NCBI RefSeq assembly: GCF_039954865.1
Contig: NZ_CP157197.1
Coordinates: forward strand, 79,501 to 143,500
Direction of reading: 5' to 3'
DNA: 64,000 bases
From: Rickettsia sp. Oklahoma-10
GTDB lineage: Bacteria; Pseudomonadota; Alphaproteobacteria; Rickettsiales; Rickettsiaceae
Shown: in pieces, positions 41,246 through 50,602 of the stretch
How positions within the stretch are numbered: the stretch's first letter is position 1
Layout: the number at the start of each line of letters is the position of its first letter
Position numbers and translations under genes: made by a program
The notes under the pieces: model-generated
The model's input: only the letters and a program-made list of their open reading frames with translations
What the model was told of the DNA's origin: nothing
The model's database searches: none

Positions 41246-44200
41246 TTAGAAGTTTACACGAACTTTTAGAGTACCTTGATGTGCAGTATATTTACTTGCA
41301 ATCTGAGAATCATAACCGATTTCATATTCCATCTTAGCATCAGGTCTCATACTTACACTTAAACCTAAATTATAAGATGTTTTATCGGCTCTATCAGACT
41401 GACTGATGAATGGAGTAACCTGTCCTTCTAACTGAGACTGAATTTTAGATAATTTACCATTTACTTTGTGAACCACAAAAGCATGAGCTTCTGGATATAC
41501 TGCAAGATCACTAAAGTTCATAGTATTACCCATTACTTTCACACCTACTCTTAAATCAGTTCTATCGCTAAACTTGCTATTAACTTGCTTATTTGCAACT
41601 GTTGTACCGGTTTCTTTATAGTTTTCGTCAGAAGACTTCAAGTAGCTAAGTCCTACCATTGGAGTTATTAACATGCCTTCCATTGCATTGCAATCATAAC
41701 CAACTGTTAAGTTAGCTCCGAATACCATGTTATCGTAATTACCGGCAGCAATTTGCTTACTCATCTTACCGTTAGAATCGAAGAAATAACGCTGACTTTT
41801 GTTCTTCACTGGGTTTAAATTAAATATTGCACTACCTTGAGCAAAGAAGTTTTTAACAAGCTGCTGTGCACCGTATAGAGAGAATGAGAAACCGTTAATA
41901 TCGGTTTTATCACCTTTCTTATAATCTTGGTGCTTTATATTGGTTTTAGTGATACCGATAGCAGCACCGATCATTAAGTTATCGTTAGCTAGCGTATCTA
42001 AACCGATTACTATACCGGTGGTTTTAGCTTTATAACCTGCTATACCACCTTTCTTACTTTGATGTACATCAGCATAGAAAGGTTTTGCCCATATACCATA
42101 AGCTACATTATCAACAGCCTCATCACCTGATGCAACCGGACCTTGCTGTGTAGATACTAATCCACCTTCAGCTCCTGCCATTTCAGCAGTTTCATAAGTA
42201 CCAAGGTATCTAAGAGCACCTAACCTGTTACTAAGTTGAGATTGGATATTTCGAGCTAAATCTAATTGTACATTAGTTACAGCTGCACTTGTATCGGTAG
42301 TAATAGCTCCAACAAAGTTAGCTAAATCAGTAGTGTTTTTAGCTAAAAGAAGATTATTATATACTGCAGTATTAGTTGCATTTAAAAATGTTGTAACGTT
42401 CTGATCACCTACACCTGCAAACTGGCTATTTTCAATAGCCTTTGTAACTACATTTGCTACATCATTAGTACGTGTTAATATATAATCTTTATTATCGGCA
42501 CGTATTAACCCATACTTTACAAAAATATTACTTCCGGTTACATTAAATTTAGGATCACCTAAAGTACCCACAAAATGAGCCCCGCCGTGGATTAAAGTAT
42601 AAGTTTGTGTACCGCTGAAATTGACATTAGCACTATCTTGTACATTAATGGTTGTGGTTCCTGTCATTGTTGCATTAACTTGAGCATCTTCTGCTATAAC
42701 GATATGACCTATATTGCCGTTTTCTAATGTTAGCGTTGTGCTAAGAGAAGTATTGGCTCCCCATGTTGAAGTACCGCTTGCAAATGTTAAGATGTTTGAA
42801 GCAAGATCTATATTACCGTTAATAGCAGTTGTACCGCCACCTAAAATTACGTTTGATTCTACAATATTTAAGTTCACATTACCAAAATTGGTTGCCGTAG
42901 AATATATATTGCCTTGTAATTTTTCTAATGAACTGGCAGGACCCGTAAATTGTACGGAAGCTACAGGAGTATTAGAGCTACCTATATTACCAACAGATGC
43001 ACTACCCAAGTAAGTTACGCAACCACTATTAGCTTTAATGGTAGCAACCGTACTTGTAGCAGTAGAGTTTGTACCATCAGCAAAAATTACATTAGAGTTA
43101 CCGTTAGCACTCCCAAGAGTGATTATACCATCCAAGTCTTTTCCGATTACACCGCCTGCTTGATATGTTAAACCATCATTAACTATTAAATTATTAACGA
43201 AAGTACTTCCTAAGTTTTTATAGTTTGTAGCAACAGTTACAAGCTTTAATTTTAGAGGAGCTTCACCTTCTGGTTTTGTCCCTAAACCGTAAATTGTACC
43301 AGGAACATTAGGAGCACCACCGTTAAGCTCTATAGTACCTTGACCGTCATTTACAGTAAACAGACCTGAATATAATGTAGGAGCATCAACAGTAATCGTA
43401 TTATCACTTGCAAGCCCAAGGCCTACGATATTATGCTGATCACCGATTACTTGAGCTGGAACAATTTTACTATTAACATCTGAAACAATAACTTTAGGAA
43501 TAATAAAGTCAGCTACCGGACCATTACCGACTGTACTTGTAATTGTTAAACCATCAAATGGCATTTTGCTAGGTAAGAATAAACCTGCACCCAAGCTTGC
43601 ATTTTCAAAAGCAATATTAGTGGTATTAATACCATGCTCAGCTAAATTACCAGTCTCATTAAATACTACTGTTCCAGGACCGGAAACTGTTATTTGTTTT
43701 AATGCATCAACAGCGGCAGCTTGTGTTTGTAATGTTACGGTAATATCATCAGCATTAATGAACTCTACTACACCAGTATTGTCAGCAGATTCGATAAGAC
43801 TTGTAGTATAATTGCTACCAATTTGTAAGGTAGCATCACCAGCAATTGTACTCTTGCCGTTAAAAATAGCACTACCTAAGAACTGAACAGTAGTACCATT
43901 ACCTACTTCTACAGTATTAAACTTACGACCTTGCTGCCCACCAACTACACCACCAACTATATTTGTTCCACCAGCATTAAAACTGAATGAGCCTGTGTCA
44001 GCAGCAGCAGTAGTAATGTTAGTGGCGTATAAATTAACACCTTTACCAACCTCTAATAAAGAATTATTTGGAGCTGCCGGAACTGCAAAATTAATTTCAG
44101 CAAGTGAATTTGCTGCACTACCTAAATTTGTACCTGCAGAAAGAGTAGTAGTAGGGTTAGCGGGATTGCCAGCAACTATTATTTTACCTTGACCTTCAGC

Positions 44201-46165
44201 ATTAGTAGTTTTTGTTATTAAATAATTATTGTGACCAAGTTGTACTGAACCGTTACTACCAATATCTAAGTTATGAATAGCAACATCACCAGCATTTAAA
44301 ATTATTTTACTTGATCCGACTTTTAATTGTCCAAGGGTTTTATCAGCACCGGGTGCAATAGTACCGATACTACCATTAATAGTTAAAGTTTGAGCATTTG
44401 TTATACCACTCGCATCTAATATACCTTGTTTATCGGTAGTGACGGCTAAATTAGCATTAATTTGCAAAGCTGCATCTGTAGTATTAGTTAAAGTTAATGT
44501 TTCATTAGCTCCAAAAGTAATAGCATTAGCAAGATTATTAACTAATAAAATACTGTTGCCGCCGTAAGATAAATTGTTACCAGCTAAATTAATATTTTTT
44601 AGGGCATTACCAACATTACCACCGACAGCAGCATCAACACCTATATTACCATTAATAGTTGCATCACCGGTTAAAACGATTGTACCATTACCTGCTGCTA
44701 GCATATTTATAATATTACCGGTTACGGTTGTACCTTCTTCTAAGGTAAGGGTATTATCAAATGCATTAGATAAATATATATTTTGAGCATTAATTTTGCT
44801 ACCTTGCTTTAAAGTAAAGTTTGTAGCAGCACCATTATCATCATCTTGTAAATGAACAATTTTTAAAGCATTATTTCCACCTACATTACCGTTAATGGCA
44901 AAATTAGCACCTTGTAACTGTAACACACCTTTATTAGCTGTATTAGTATTAACATTTTGAACAAAAATAGCATTTGCAGCTGCTTTATGCACTACTAAAG
45001 TATTATCTGTATCAAAATTAATTGTAGCTAAACTATTACCATCAGCACCAATATCACCGGCAACTGTTACATCACCACCATTAACACTAAAACCACCTTG
45101 GTTATTAGTCCCACTAGTATTAAGTATATTACCTGCCACATTATGATTTTGTGTTGTAAATTTGATGAAGGAATCAGCACTAGTTAAATTAATAGCTTGA
45201 GCAGCAAAAGTACCACCTTGCCCATTGTTTCCACCTTGGAATGTTAATTTTCCGGCAACATTAACTACAGCTACGCTATTATTAGCACCACCTATATCTG
45301 TACTAACCTTAGAATCACCTAAGAAATTTACCATACCATTATTAGCAGCTGCACCGTGAATACTTACATTATTAGCAGCAGTAATACCTGTTATATTAAC
45401 GCCATCTGCAACATTTAATACAGCAGCATTACCTAAAATAATACCACCAGCAGCAACAGCACCGTCAAGTTTAGTATTTGCATTTAAAGTAACTTGTGCA
45501 TTTGCCCCTAATGTAAAATCTTGTATACCATTAACATTACCAATCACACCATTAAATATAGCTATATTCCCGTTACCAATGTTAATGCGACCTATACCTG
45601 CTGCAGCTTTACCGTTGAAAGTAGCAGCATCACCAAAAACAGCTGTTTTAGTACCGTCTGCACCATTAGCTGCAAGGCTAACTTCAAATACAGAATTAGC
45701 ATTTTCAAAATTAATAGGCCCAATGTTAGTGTAAGTATTTACAGGAAAAGCTGCGACACCAGGATCACCGTTTAAAGCTAAGGTATGTCCTGTACTTATA
45801 TTGACTGTTAATAATTTATTTGCAGCACCGGAAACAGCACCAATTGCTATATTTGCACCGTTCACTGCAAAAACACCATCTTGCAACATGTTAATTGATC
45901 TGAAAAGCACAGTAGCATTAGCAGCTTTATCTTGTCCTCCATCAGCTGTAGCAGTGAAAGGACCTCCTCCTTGTACAACATAAGTTAAAGAATCACCTGT
46001 TGTTATTCCAGGAATACCAACAGCATTTAAATTAACGTTTGCATTAATATTATGGTTAGCAGCACCCATAGCTGAGCCTGCAAAACCAACTACTATGGTA
46101 GCTGTAGAAGCAGTTACCAATCCTGCGGAAATTAATTTTTTTAGAAAATTTGGTTTTTGAGCCAT
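41246..46165 (-). CDS. ompB: Outer membrane autotransporter rOmpB (Sca5)
   Basis: This 1639-residue surface autotransporter is a major adhesin of Rickettsia. It starts with a signal peptide (LVTASTATIVVGFAGSAMGA, about residues 16-35). A long passenger of repetitive G, N, A, T and V-rich beta-strand sequence follows (about 36-1340). The C-terminal translocator barrel (about 1350-1639, AYGIWAKPFYADVHQSKKG onward) ends in the outer-membrane signature LKVRVNF with terminal Phe. No disruptions. The RBS ATAGGA lies 9 bases before the ATG. Promoter and terminator are both visible, so it is a monocistronic unit. Confidence 0.97.
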   Translation of the reverse strand: MAQKPNFLKKLISAGLVTASTATIVVGFAGSAMGAANHNINANVNLNAVGIPGITTGDSLTYVVQGGGPFTATADGGQDKAANATVLFRSINMLQDGVFAVNGANIAIGAVSGAANKLLTVNISTGHTLALNGDPGVAAFPVNTYTNIGPINFENANSVFEVSLAANGADGTKTAVFGDAATFNGKAAAGIGRINIGNGNIAIFNGVIGNVNGIQDFTLGANAQVTLNANTKLDGAVAAGGIILGNAAVLNVADGVNITGITAANNVSIHGAAANNGMVNFLGDSKVSTDIGGANNSVAVVNVAGKLTFQGGNNGQGGTFAAQAINLTSADSFIKFTTQNHNVAGNILNTSGTNNQGGFSVNGGDVTVAGDIGADGNSLATINFDTDNTLVVHKAAANAIFVQNVNTNTANKGVLQLQGANFAINGNVGGNNALKIVHLQDDDNGAATNFTLKQGSKINAQNIYLSNAFDNTLTLEEGTTVTGNIINMLAAGNGTIVLTGDATINGNIGVDAAVGGNVGNALKNINLAGNNLSYGGNSILLVNNLANAITFGANETLTLTNTTDAALQINANLAVTTDKQGILDASGITNAQTLTINGSIGTIAPGADKTLGQLKVGSSKIILNAGDVAIHNLDIGSNGSVQLGHNNYLITKTTNAEGQGKIIVAGNPANPTTTLSAGTNLGSAANSLAEINFAVPAAPNNSLLEVGKGVNLYATNITTAAADTGSFSFNAGGTNIVGGVVGGQQGRKFNTVEVGNGTTVQFLGSAIFNGKSTIAGDATLQIGSNYTTSLIESADNTGVVEFINADDITVTLQTQAAAVDALKQITVSGPGTVVFNETGNLAEHGINTTNIAFENASLGAGLFLPSKMPFDGLTITSTVGNGPVADFIIPKVIVSDVNSKIVPAQVIGDQHNIVGLGLASDNTITVDAPTLYSGLFTVNDGQGTIELNGGAPNVPGTIYGLGTKPEGEAPLKLKLVTVATNYKNLGSTFVNNLIVNDGLTYQAGGVIGKDLDGIITLGSANGNSNVIFADGTNSTATSTVATIKANSGCVTYLGSASVGNIGSSNTPVASVQFTGPASSLEKLQGNIYSTATNFGNVNLNIVESNVILGGGTTAINGNIDLASNILTFASGTSTWGANTSLSTTLTLENGNIGHIVIAEDAQVNATMTGTTTINVQDSANVNFSGTQTYTLIHGGAHFVGTLGDPKFNVTGSNIFVKYGLIRADNKDYILTRTNDVANVVTKAIENSQFAGVGDQNVTTFLNATNTAVYNNLLLAKNTTDLANFVGAITTDTSAAVTNVQLDLARNIQSQLSNRLGALRYLGTYETAEMAGAEGGLVSTQQGPVASGDEAVDNVAYGIWAKPFYADVHQSKKGGIAGYKAKTTGIVIGLDTLANDNLMIGAAIGITKTNIKHQDYKKGDKTDINGFSFSLYGAQQLVKNFFAQGSAIFNLNPVKNKSQRYFFDSNGKMSKQIAAGNYDNMVFGANLTVGYDCNAMEGMLITPMVGLSYLKSSDENYKETGTTVANKQVNSKFSDRTDLRVGVKVMGNTMNFSDLAVYPEAHAFVVHKVNGKLSKIQSQLEGQVTPFISQSDRADKTSYNLGLSVSMRPDAKMEYEIGYDSQIASKYTAHQGTLKVRVNF

Positions 46166-46301
46166 TTTTTTTTCCTATATTTAAGTTAAAAATTTAGTAC
46201 CTAGCATTAAAACAATATAGCCGACTAAAGGTAAGATTACCTATACCCCGAATAAGGGAATAACCTAACATTTTGCTTTAATAATCTCTAAACTACGGCT
46301 A

Positions 46302-46330
46302 AGTATACTATATATTATGTATAATTACAA
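46302..46330 (-). promoter_or_regulatory. Likely ompB promoter
   Basis: On the - strand, TTGTAA (at 46325-46330) and TATACT (at 46302-46307) are spaced by exactly 17 bases. Transcription would start near 46295, giving an untranslated leader of about 130 bases before the ompB ATG. Confidence 0.55.
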
Positions 46331-46459
46331 GTCACATAGTAGTTTTTTTATAAAGTTTTAATAACTGTTATATTTTTATCACAACTAAGTTATTCCACGT
46401 GGCCATGACCATGGAATCTAAAAATAATCTTAAAAAATACTAAATAATTTTCCTACTCT

Positions 46460-47059
46460 TTAATTAAATATAAGCATTTTAGCTTTATTTTCCAATTTTA
46501 GCATTTCATCATATTTGGTATGCCAAATATGCATAATTTCTTTTTCATATTCTACAATTTGCTCTTCCAATCCTTTAAATTGCTTCACCATTTGACGTGC
46601 TGTAGAAAATATCGGGTCGTTAGTAACGTCAAAAACTTTTTCCAAATGGCGGTCTTGTGCTGCTTTATAATTTAAATGAGCCGCTCTACCAAGCTCAGCA
46701 TCTTTATGCATTTCCTCACTTCTTATTTGTATTTCAAAATTACGTTTAGAGTATAAAAGCTGCATTATATTATGAAGAGACTGATAGCCGTTGCTTTTTG
46801 GTCTATTGATATAATCTTTAGTATATAGTAAAGTTAAATGTGGAGAATTCTTAACTATGTCTAAAGCATTATAGCATAGATCCTTAGAGTTAACTATAAT
46901 CCTAAATGCAATTAAGTCTTTCAATGCATCAATTGACACTCCTTTCCTTTTCATCTTTTTTAGAATAGAGTAGGGTTCTTTAAGACGCATATATATCTTA
47001 TTTTCTACCTCTGCTTTATCTAAATCTTCTTTAAGCAGATTAATAATATCACAAATCAA
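46460..47059 (-). CDS. RelA/SpoT-type (p)ppGpp synthetase domain protein
   Basis: This 199-residue protein holds just the synthetase domain: RLKEPYSILKKMKRK (the ATP-site region with R-x-K), LKDLIAFRIIVN, DYINRPKSNGYQSLH (ribose and pyrophosphate site) and FEIQIRSEEMH with the catalytic Glu. No HD hydrolase domain and no TGS/ACT tail are present. Rickettsia genomes are known to carry spoT split into several small genes, and this fits one such fragment. It keeps the residues expected for synthesis, so it could work as a small alarmone synthetase, but that is inference. The ATG at 47059 is preferred. Confidence 0.8.
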   Translation of the reverse strand: MICDIINLLKEDLDKAEVENKIYMRLKEPYSILKKMKRKGVSIDALKDLIAFRIIVNSKDLCYNALDIVKNSPHLTLLYTKDYINRPKSNGYQSLHNIMQLLYSKRNFEIQIRSEEMHKDAELGRAAHLNYKAAQDRHLEKVFDVTNDPIFSTARQMVKQFKGLEEQIVEYEKEIMHIWHTKYDEMLKLENKAKMLIFN

Positions 47060-47424
47060 ATCCCCTCTTACTACCTAAAATTCTATATACCTCTATTTTA
47101 AGTAAAAATTGCCTATAGCTTTTAGTACTTAAGTCCACAAGACTATTCATCATACTATTAAGTAATTTATAAAAATTAATTCTTTAACTAAAAACTTAAA
47201 AAATATATTAAAATTTATTTCTGTAATTGAATAGTTTCTTAATAGCAATTTATGTGACTTGCCCCTGTGTTATACGAACCTTTGGTATATCATTCCCGCC
47301 TTTGCTTGAATGCAGCAAAACATATAAAAAACTTGTTTTTATATGTTTATTTTACCAAATATATTTCGTACCAATATTCATGTTATTGTTTCTGGATCCA
47401 TGCTTTCACAGGCATGATATAAAG
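47060..47424. other. Intergenic stretch with palindromic-element fragments
   Basis: The stretch contains the short palindrome-type motif at 47290-47311 (CATTCCCGCC...GCTTGAATG), followed by ATATAAAAAACTTG and TTTTTATATG, which can also pair. No gene is recognised, and the 70-codon open frame at 47227-47439 runs straight through this repeat. Confidence 0.4.
47290..47311. repeat. Short palindromic motif, degraded
   Basis: CATTCCCGC and GCTTGAATG are a weakened copy of the motif seen at 15545, 25939, 27396 and 31765. Confidence 0.4.
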
Positions 47425-48369
47425 TCAAACAATAAATAAGTCGAAAAATTTACCCATAGATACCTTAGAAACACTACTAAGAACTTCAGACATTTTGTCC
47501 CATTCTCCGGTACACTCAAGCACTATATCTACACCCGCATCTAAAACTCCTTTAGTAATATCTTTCATATTACCGTTTAAAGCTTTCATATCTATTGCAT
47601 CAGAAATAATAAGCCCTTTAAAACCAATACTACTTTTAATATAATCAATAACTTTTTTTGATAGGGTCACAGGGTTGCTTGGGTCAAGAGCTTTATAAAT
47701 TATATGTGCCGTCATAGCAAGCTTAATATTATTTTGTTTCGCTAACTCCTCAAATACTTTAAAGTCTGTGTTTTCTAATTCTTTTAAGCTAGTATCAATA
47801 ATAGGTAACCATATATGGCTATCTACTTTAGCTCTACCATGCCCTGGAATATGTTTAATACAAGCTTGGACTTTCTCTTTTTGTAATCCGCCTACGGCGG
47901 CTAAACATAAAAGTACCACTACTTCCGGCTCCGAGCTGAAACTTCTATCTCCAACTATATTGTGTGCTCCCTCATGGATCAAATCTGCGACCGGTGCAAA
48001 GTCTAAATTAATCCCTACTTCTCGTAACTCTTTTGCGATATTACTATAATTTTGTTTGCACCCCTGCACATCAATGAAAGTTTGAGCAGCTGGAGCATCA
48101 TAAAAAGTTGGAGCAATAAGCCTTTTGACCCTACCCCCTTCTTGATCTACGGCGATGATAGTGTTTTCCCCTAGCACTCCTTTTACATCGTCAATAAGAG
48201 CTTTAAGTGCTTCTTTATCCTGCTCACCGTTCTCATGCTTTTTAATATTACGACGAAATAAAATTACACCTAAAGGATTATGCTCTTCAAATAATTCTCT
48301 TTCGGCATCGGTTAATTCAGGACCAGATATACCGATAATTACCGGTTTTACCATTTGTCTTATTGTCAT
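47425..48369 (-). CDS. nagZ: Beta-N-acetylhexosaminidase NagZ (GH3)
   Basis: NagZ removes N-acetylglucosamine from cell-wall muropeptides in peptidoglycan recycling. The 314-residue GH3 domain has AVDQEGGRVKRL, IKHIPGHGRAKVDSH (the NagZ loop with catalytic His) and LIISDAIDMKAL (Asp nucleophile). It is cytoplasmic, with no signal peptide. Length is a little short, with the end not far after the (alpha/beta)8 barrel. The MerR-like gene begins upstream with a gap of about 40 bases on the same strand, so co-transcription is possible. Confidence 0.93.
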   Translation of the reverse strand: MTIRQMVKPVIIGISGPELTDAERELFEEHNPLGVILFRRNIKKHENGEQDKEALKALIDDVKGVLGENTIIAVDQEGGRVKRLIAPTFYDAPAAQTFIDVQGCKQNYSNIAKELREVGINLDFAPVADLIHEGAHNIVGDRSFSSEPEVVVLLCLAAVGGLQKEKVQACIKHIPGHGRAKVDSHIWLPIIDTSLKELENTDFKVFEELAKQNNIKLAMTAHIIYKALDPSNPVTLSKKVIDYIKSSIGFKGLIISDAIDMKALNGNMKDITKGVLDAGVDIVLECTGEWDKMSEVLSSVSKVSMGKFFDLFIV

Positions 48370-48410
48370 AATATGCTTTAAAACACTATATGATAAGTAC
48401 TATACGCAAG

Positions 48411-48695
48411 TCATTGCGTCATCTGCAAGATTTTTTTTATTTGAAGAGATAAATTATGAAATTTAGTAAGTAATGTATCAATTCTCTCGGTAGGAAAAGA
48501 TATAACATCTTTATTTAAAGATTTTTGAAGTAGATCGATATCATTAACTGTATAATATTTTCTATTATTTATTTTATAACTGGATAAATCAGGGATTTTT
48601 GTCTCTAAATACCTTAATTGATGTAAAGCAATATTTAACTGCTTAATTACCTCACTAGCGGAATAATATTTTTTTGTTAGTTTATTATTTGTCAT
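48411..48695 (-). CDS. MerR-like small DNA-binding protein
   Basis: The start at 48695 (MTNNKLTKKYYSASEVIKQL) gives 94 residues. YYSASEVIKQLNIALHQLRYLETKIPDL matches the MerR winged helix (SxSEVAxxLGIxxxTLRYWE-like), with NRKYYTVNDIDLLQ as the following wing. No effector domain is present, so it is a minimal DNA-binding protein. The frame is open to 48731, but the extra 12 residues are hydrophobic and unlikely. The upstream repeat copy (48724-48850) may hold its promoter. Confidence 0.75.
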   Translation of the reverse strand: MTNNKLTKKYYSASEVIKQLNIALHQLRYLETKIPDLSSYKINNRKYYTVNDIDLLQKSLNKDVISFPTERIDTLLTKFHNLSLQIKKILQMTQ

Positions 48696-48723
48696 ATACT
48701 CGAAATAAATAAAAAGTATTATA

Positions 48724-48850
48724 TAATACAAAGATCAACTGTAAAAAGAGCAAAGAATCTCTACAAGGCGAGGAGTGAAGCGTATACTTGAAATACGCGA
48801 GCACCACAACTCTTATAGTTATAGGATGACGTAGCCAATTTTGAAGTTCA
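48724..48850. repeat. Dispersed repeat, family A copy 2
   Basis: Shares AAAGATCAA, AAAAAGAGCAA, TACAAGGCGAGGA, GCGTATAC, then ATACGCGAGCACC and TTATAGGATGACGTAGCCAATTTTGAAG with copies 1 and 3. The central GCGTATAC/ATACGC pair can form a small hairpin. Its right end reaches the stop of the HU-like remnant. Confidence 0.75.
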
Positions 48851-49102
48851 TAAAGCAGATCCATTGATTAAAGCTTTTAATTTGGCAGAAGGAACAAAAC
48901 GTAAATTCTTTTTTGATTCTATAATTAGCAGTGATTTAGTATAAAAATTTATTCCGGGACGTGCATTTTTTTGTTTAACCTCAAAGTACTAAAATTCTTT
49001 AAAGTTAATTTTTGTTTCTTGGCTATTTCTTCACATAAGTTATTTGAATAACCTAATTTGGAGCTTAACATAATTGCAATTTTTTTCTTTAGTAATAGTC
49101 AT
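48848..49102 (-). pseudogene. HU/IHF-family DNA-binding protein remnant
   Basis: The - strand from 49102 reads [45 protein letters not shown], then in another frame [11 protein letters not shown] and [20 protein letters not shown] with a stop at 48848. This is the order of HU/IHF proteins (GTLRxxxKxARPG-type arm and a FxPSxxLKxxIN end). About 25 residues of the central helix are missing and two frame changes are present. It is a clear but inactive copy. Confidence 0.8.
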
Positions 49103-49975
49103 AAATAATACCGATTTTTTAAGAATATAATTCCATACCATAACTCGATCCACTTTGTTACATAGATTGAACAAACACTGGATTGTTATACACTCAAAAT
49201 TTTTATCTTTAATTTTATATTATTTATAGCTTTTTGTAGTTCTTCACTTTAATTTTATCGTTTTGATTTGTCATATTTTCTTTCATCTCTGCAACGCTTT
49301 ATTATGCTATCTAATTATAAGTATTACTAAGGTCTGATTAAATTTATCAGCCCCAATTTGTGCTAGGTTTGTTAAATTGTCTTTTAATGCCTGTAATTAT
49401 ACTACTTAATAGCTACTGCTTCAATTTGCACTGCATTTGATTACGTCTTGTCCTTAGGAGACAAATCCGCAAAAATGTTAGGTGTTAATAAATAATAAGG
49501 CAGTGGTAGCCCCATAATGTTATTAAAATTTTTTTCATTATATTCTCCAATTATTTATGTTTATTATTATATTGTTCAATTTTCTTACTTAAAATCATCC
49601 TGTTTTTTACAAGTTTTTGTCTATATTCTGCAACTTTATCATCCTTGATTTTTTGATAACCCTCAAACTCTTTCATTAAATTTTAATATTGCTCTTTATA
49701 TATAATTTCTAAAGAATGATCCTTATTATATTTCTCCAAATTTTTAATTTTGACAGATAATTTATCCATCACTTTATGACATTGTTTATTAAAGTCAGCA
49801 GTAATTTTTAGCAGAACCCTTAAGTAAGTTTGTTATGTAATGCTTCAAGTACTTCAACTATAGCTCCATAACACCTCTTTTTGAAAGATAGTTAATCAAA
49901 ATTAAACTTTAGGTTTAAAATACCAGAATTATAAAAAGCAATTTCTATAGTTATTATATAAGATGAATTTGAGAA
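49103..49975 (-). pseudogene. Unidentified remnants between HU-like and Bcp-like genes
   Basis: Two worn genes may lie here on the - strand. One reads a signal-peptide-like start near 49545 (MKKILITLWGYHCLIIY). The other is charged and coiled-coil-like near 49560-49760 (YKEQY, LVKNRMILSKKIEQYNNKHK). Neither has a motif I can assign, and both are broken by stops. Part of 49128-49190 also resembles a decayed palindromic element. Confidence 0.3.
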
Positions 49976-49989
49976 TGTTATGACATTAA

Positions 49990-50437
49990 AACTAGAAAAA
50001 ATCCTGATTTATCTTTACATATATGTAAAGATAAAATAATTACACTATTGGATTTAAAAGAAAAATATATAGTATTTATATTGTTACAAGACGATATACC
50101 CTAGTACTATTGCAGCACAAGATTTTAACACACTAAAACCAGAATTGGATAAACTTAATACGGTAATTATCGTAGTATCTAAAGATAAGTTTAACTCTCA
50201 TAATAAATTTAAAAAAATATAGTTTGGAATTTGAATTAGACTCTGATGCAAATTCAATTTATGTGAACAATGAGAGGTATGGATAGAAAAATTAATGTTC
50301 AGGAAAAAATATATATGCATTGATAGAAGAGCTACGTTTTTACTTTGATAAGCAAGGCATCGTTAAACATATTTAGCGATCGGTAAATGCTAAAAATCAA
50401 GCTCAAGAGGTATTTGAAAAATTAAGCACAATTTGAC
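49990..50437 (+). pseudogene. bcp: Bcp-type peroxiredoxin remnant
   Basis: On the + strand, across shifts, the peroxiredoxin order is visible. NPDLSLHICKDKIITLLDLK and KYIVFILLQDDIP come first, where an active enzyme has DxTPxCTxE after the strand. A VIIVVSKDKFNSHNKFK segment follows, then SLEFELDSDANSIYV, then FYFDKQGIVKHI and NAKNQAQEVFEKLSTI. The active-site cysteine segment is destroyed. The gene is a thiol peroxidase (Bcp/PrxQ) relic. Confidence 0.75.
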
Positions 50438-50473
50438 AACTATAGCAGATTGCTCTGAAGTAAAATAAAAATT

Positions 50474-50602
50474 TGGTATACGCAGATCAACCTCAAAAAG
50501 AGCAAGGAGGTTTTACAAGGCGAAAAATACAGCATACACTGCTGAATGAATATGCAAGTACCGCAGATCTTAAGAACGACATAACCAATTTTTGAAGTTT
50601 AT
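50474..50602. repeat. Dispersed repeat, family A copy 3
   Basis: Shares GCAGATCAAC, CAAAAAGAGCAAGGA, TTACAAGGCGA, AGCATACA, GCAAGTACCGCAG and ACATAACCAATTTTTGAAG with copies 1 and 2. It ends at the stop codon of lpxL (50599). Confidence 0.75.

Noticed and set aside
42714-46000. Several open frames on the + strand inside ompB
   Set aside because: They are antisense to the repetitive, GC-biased ompB passenger, lack ribosome binding sites, and give low-complexity hydrophobic translations. They are shadows.
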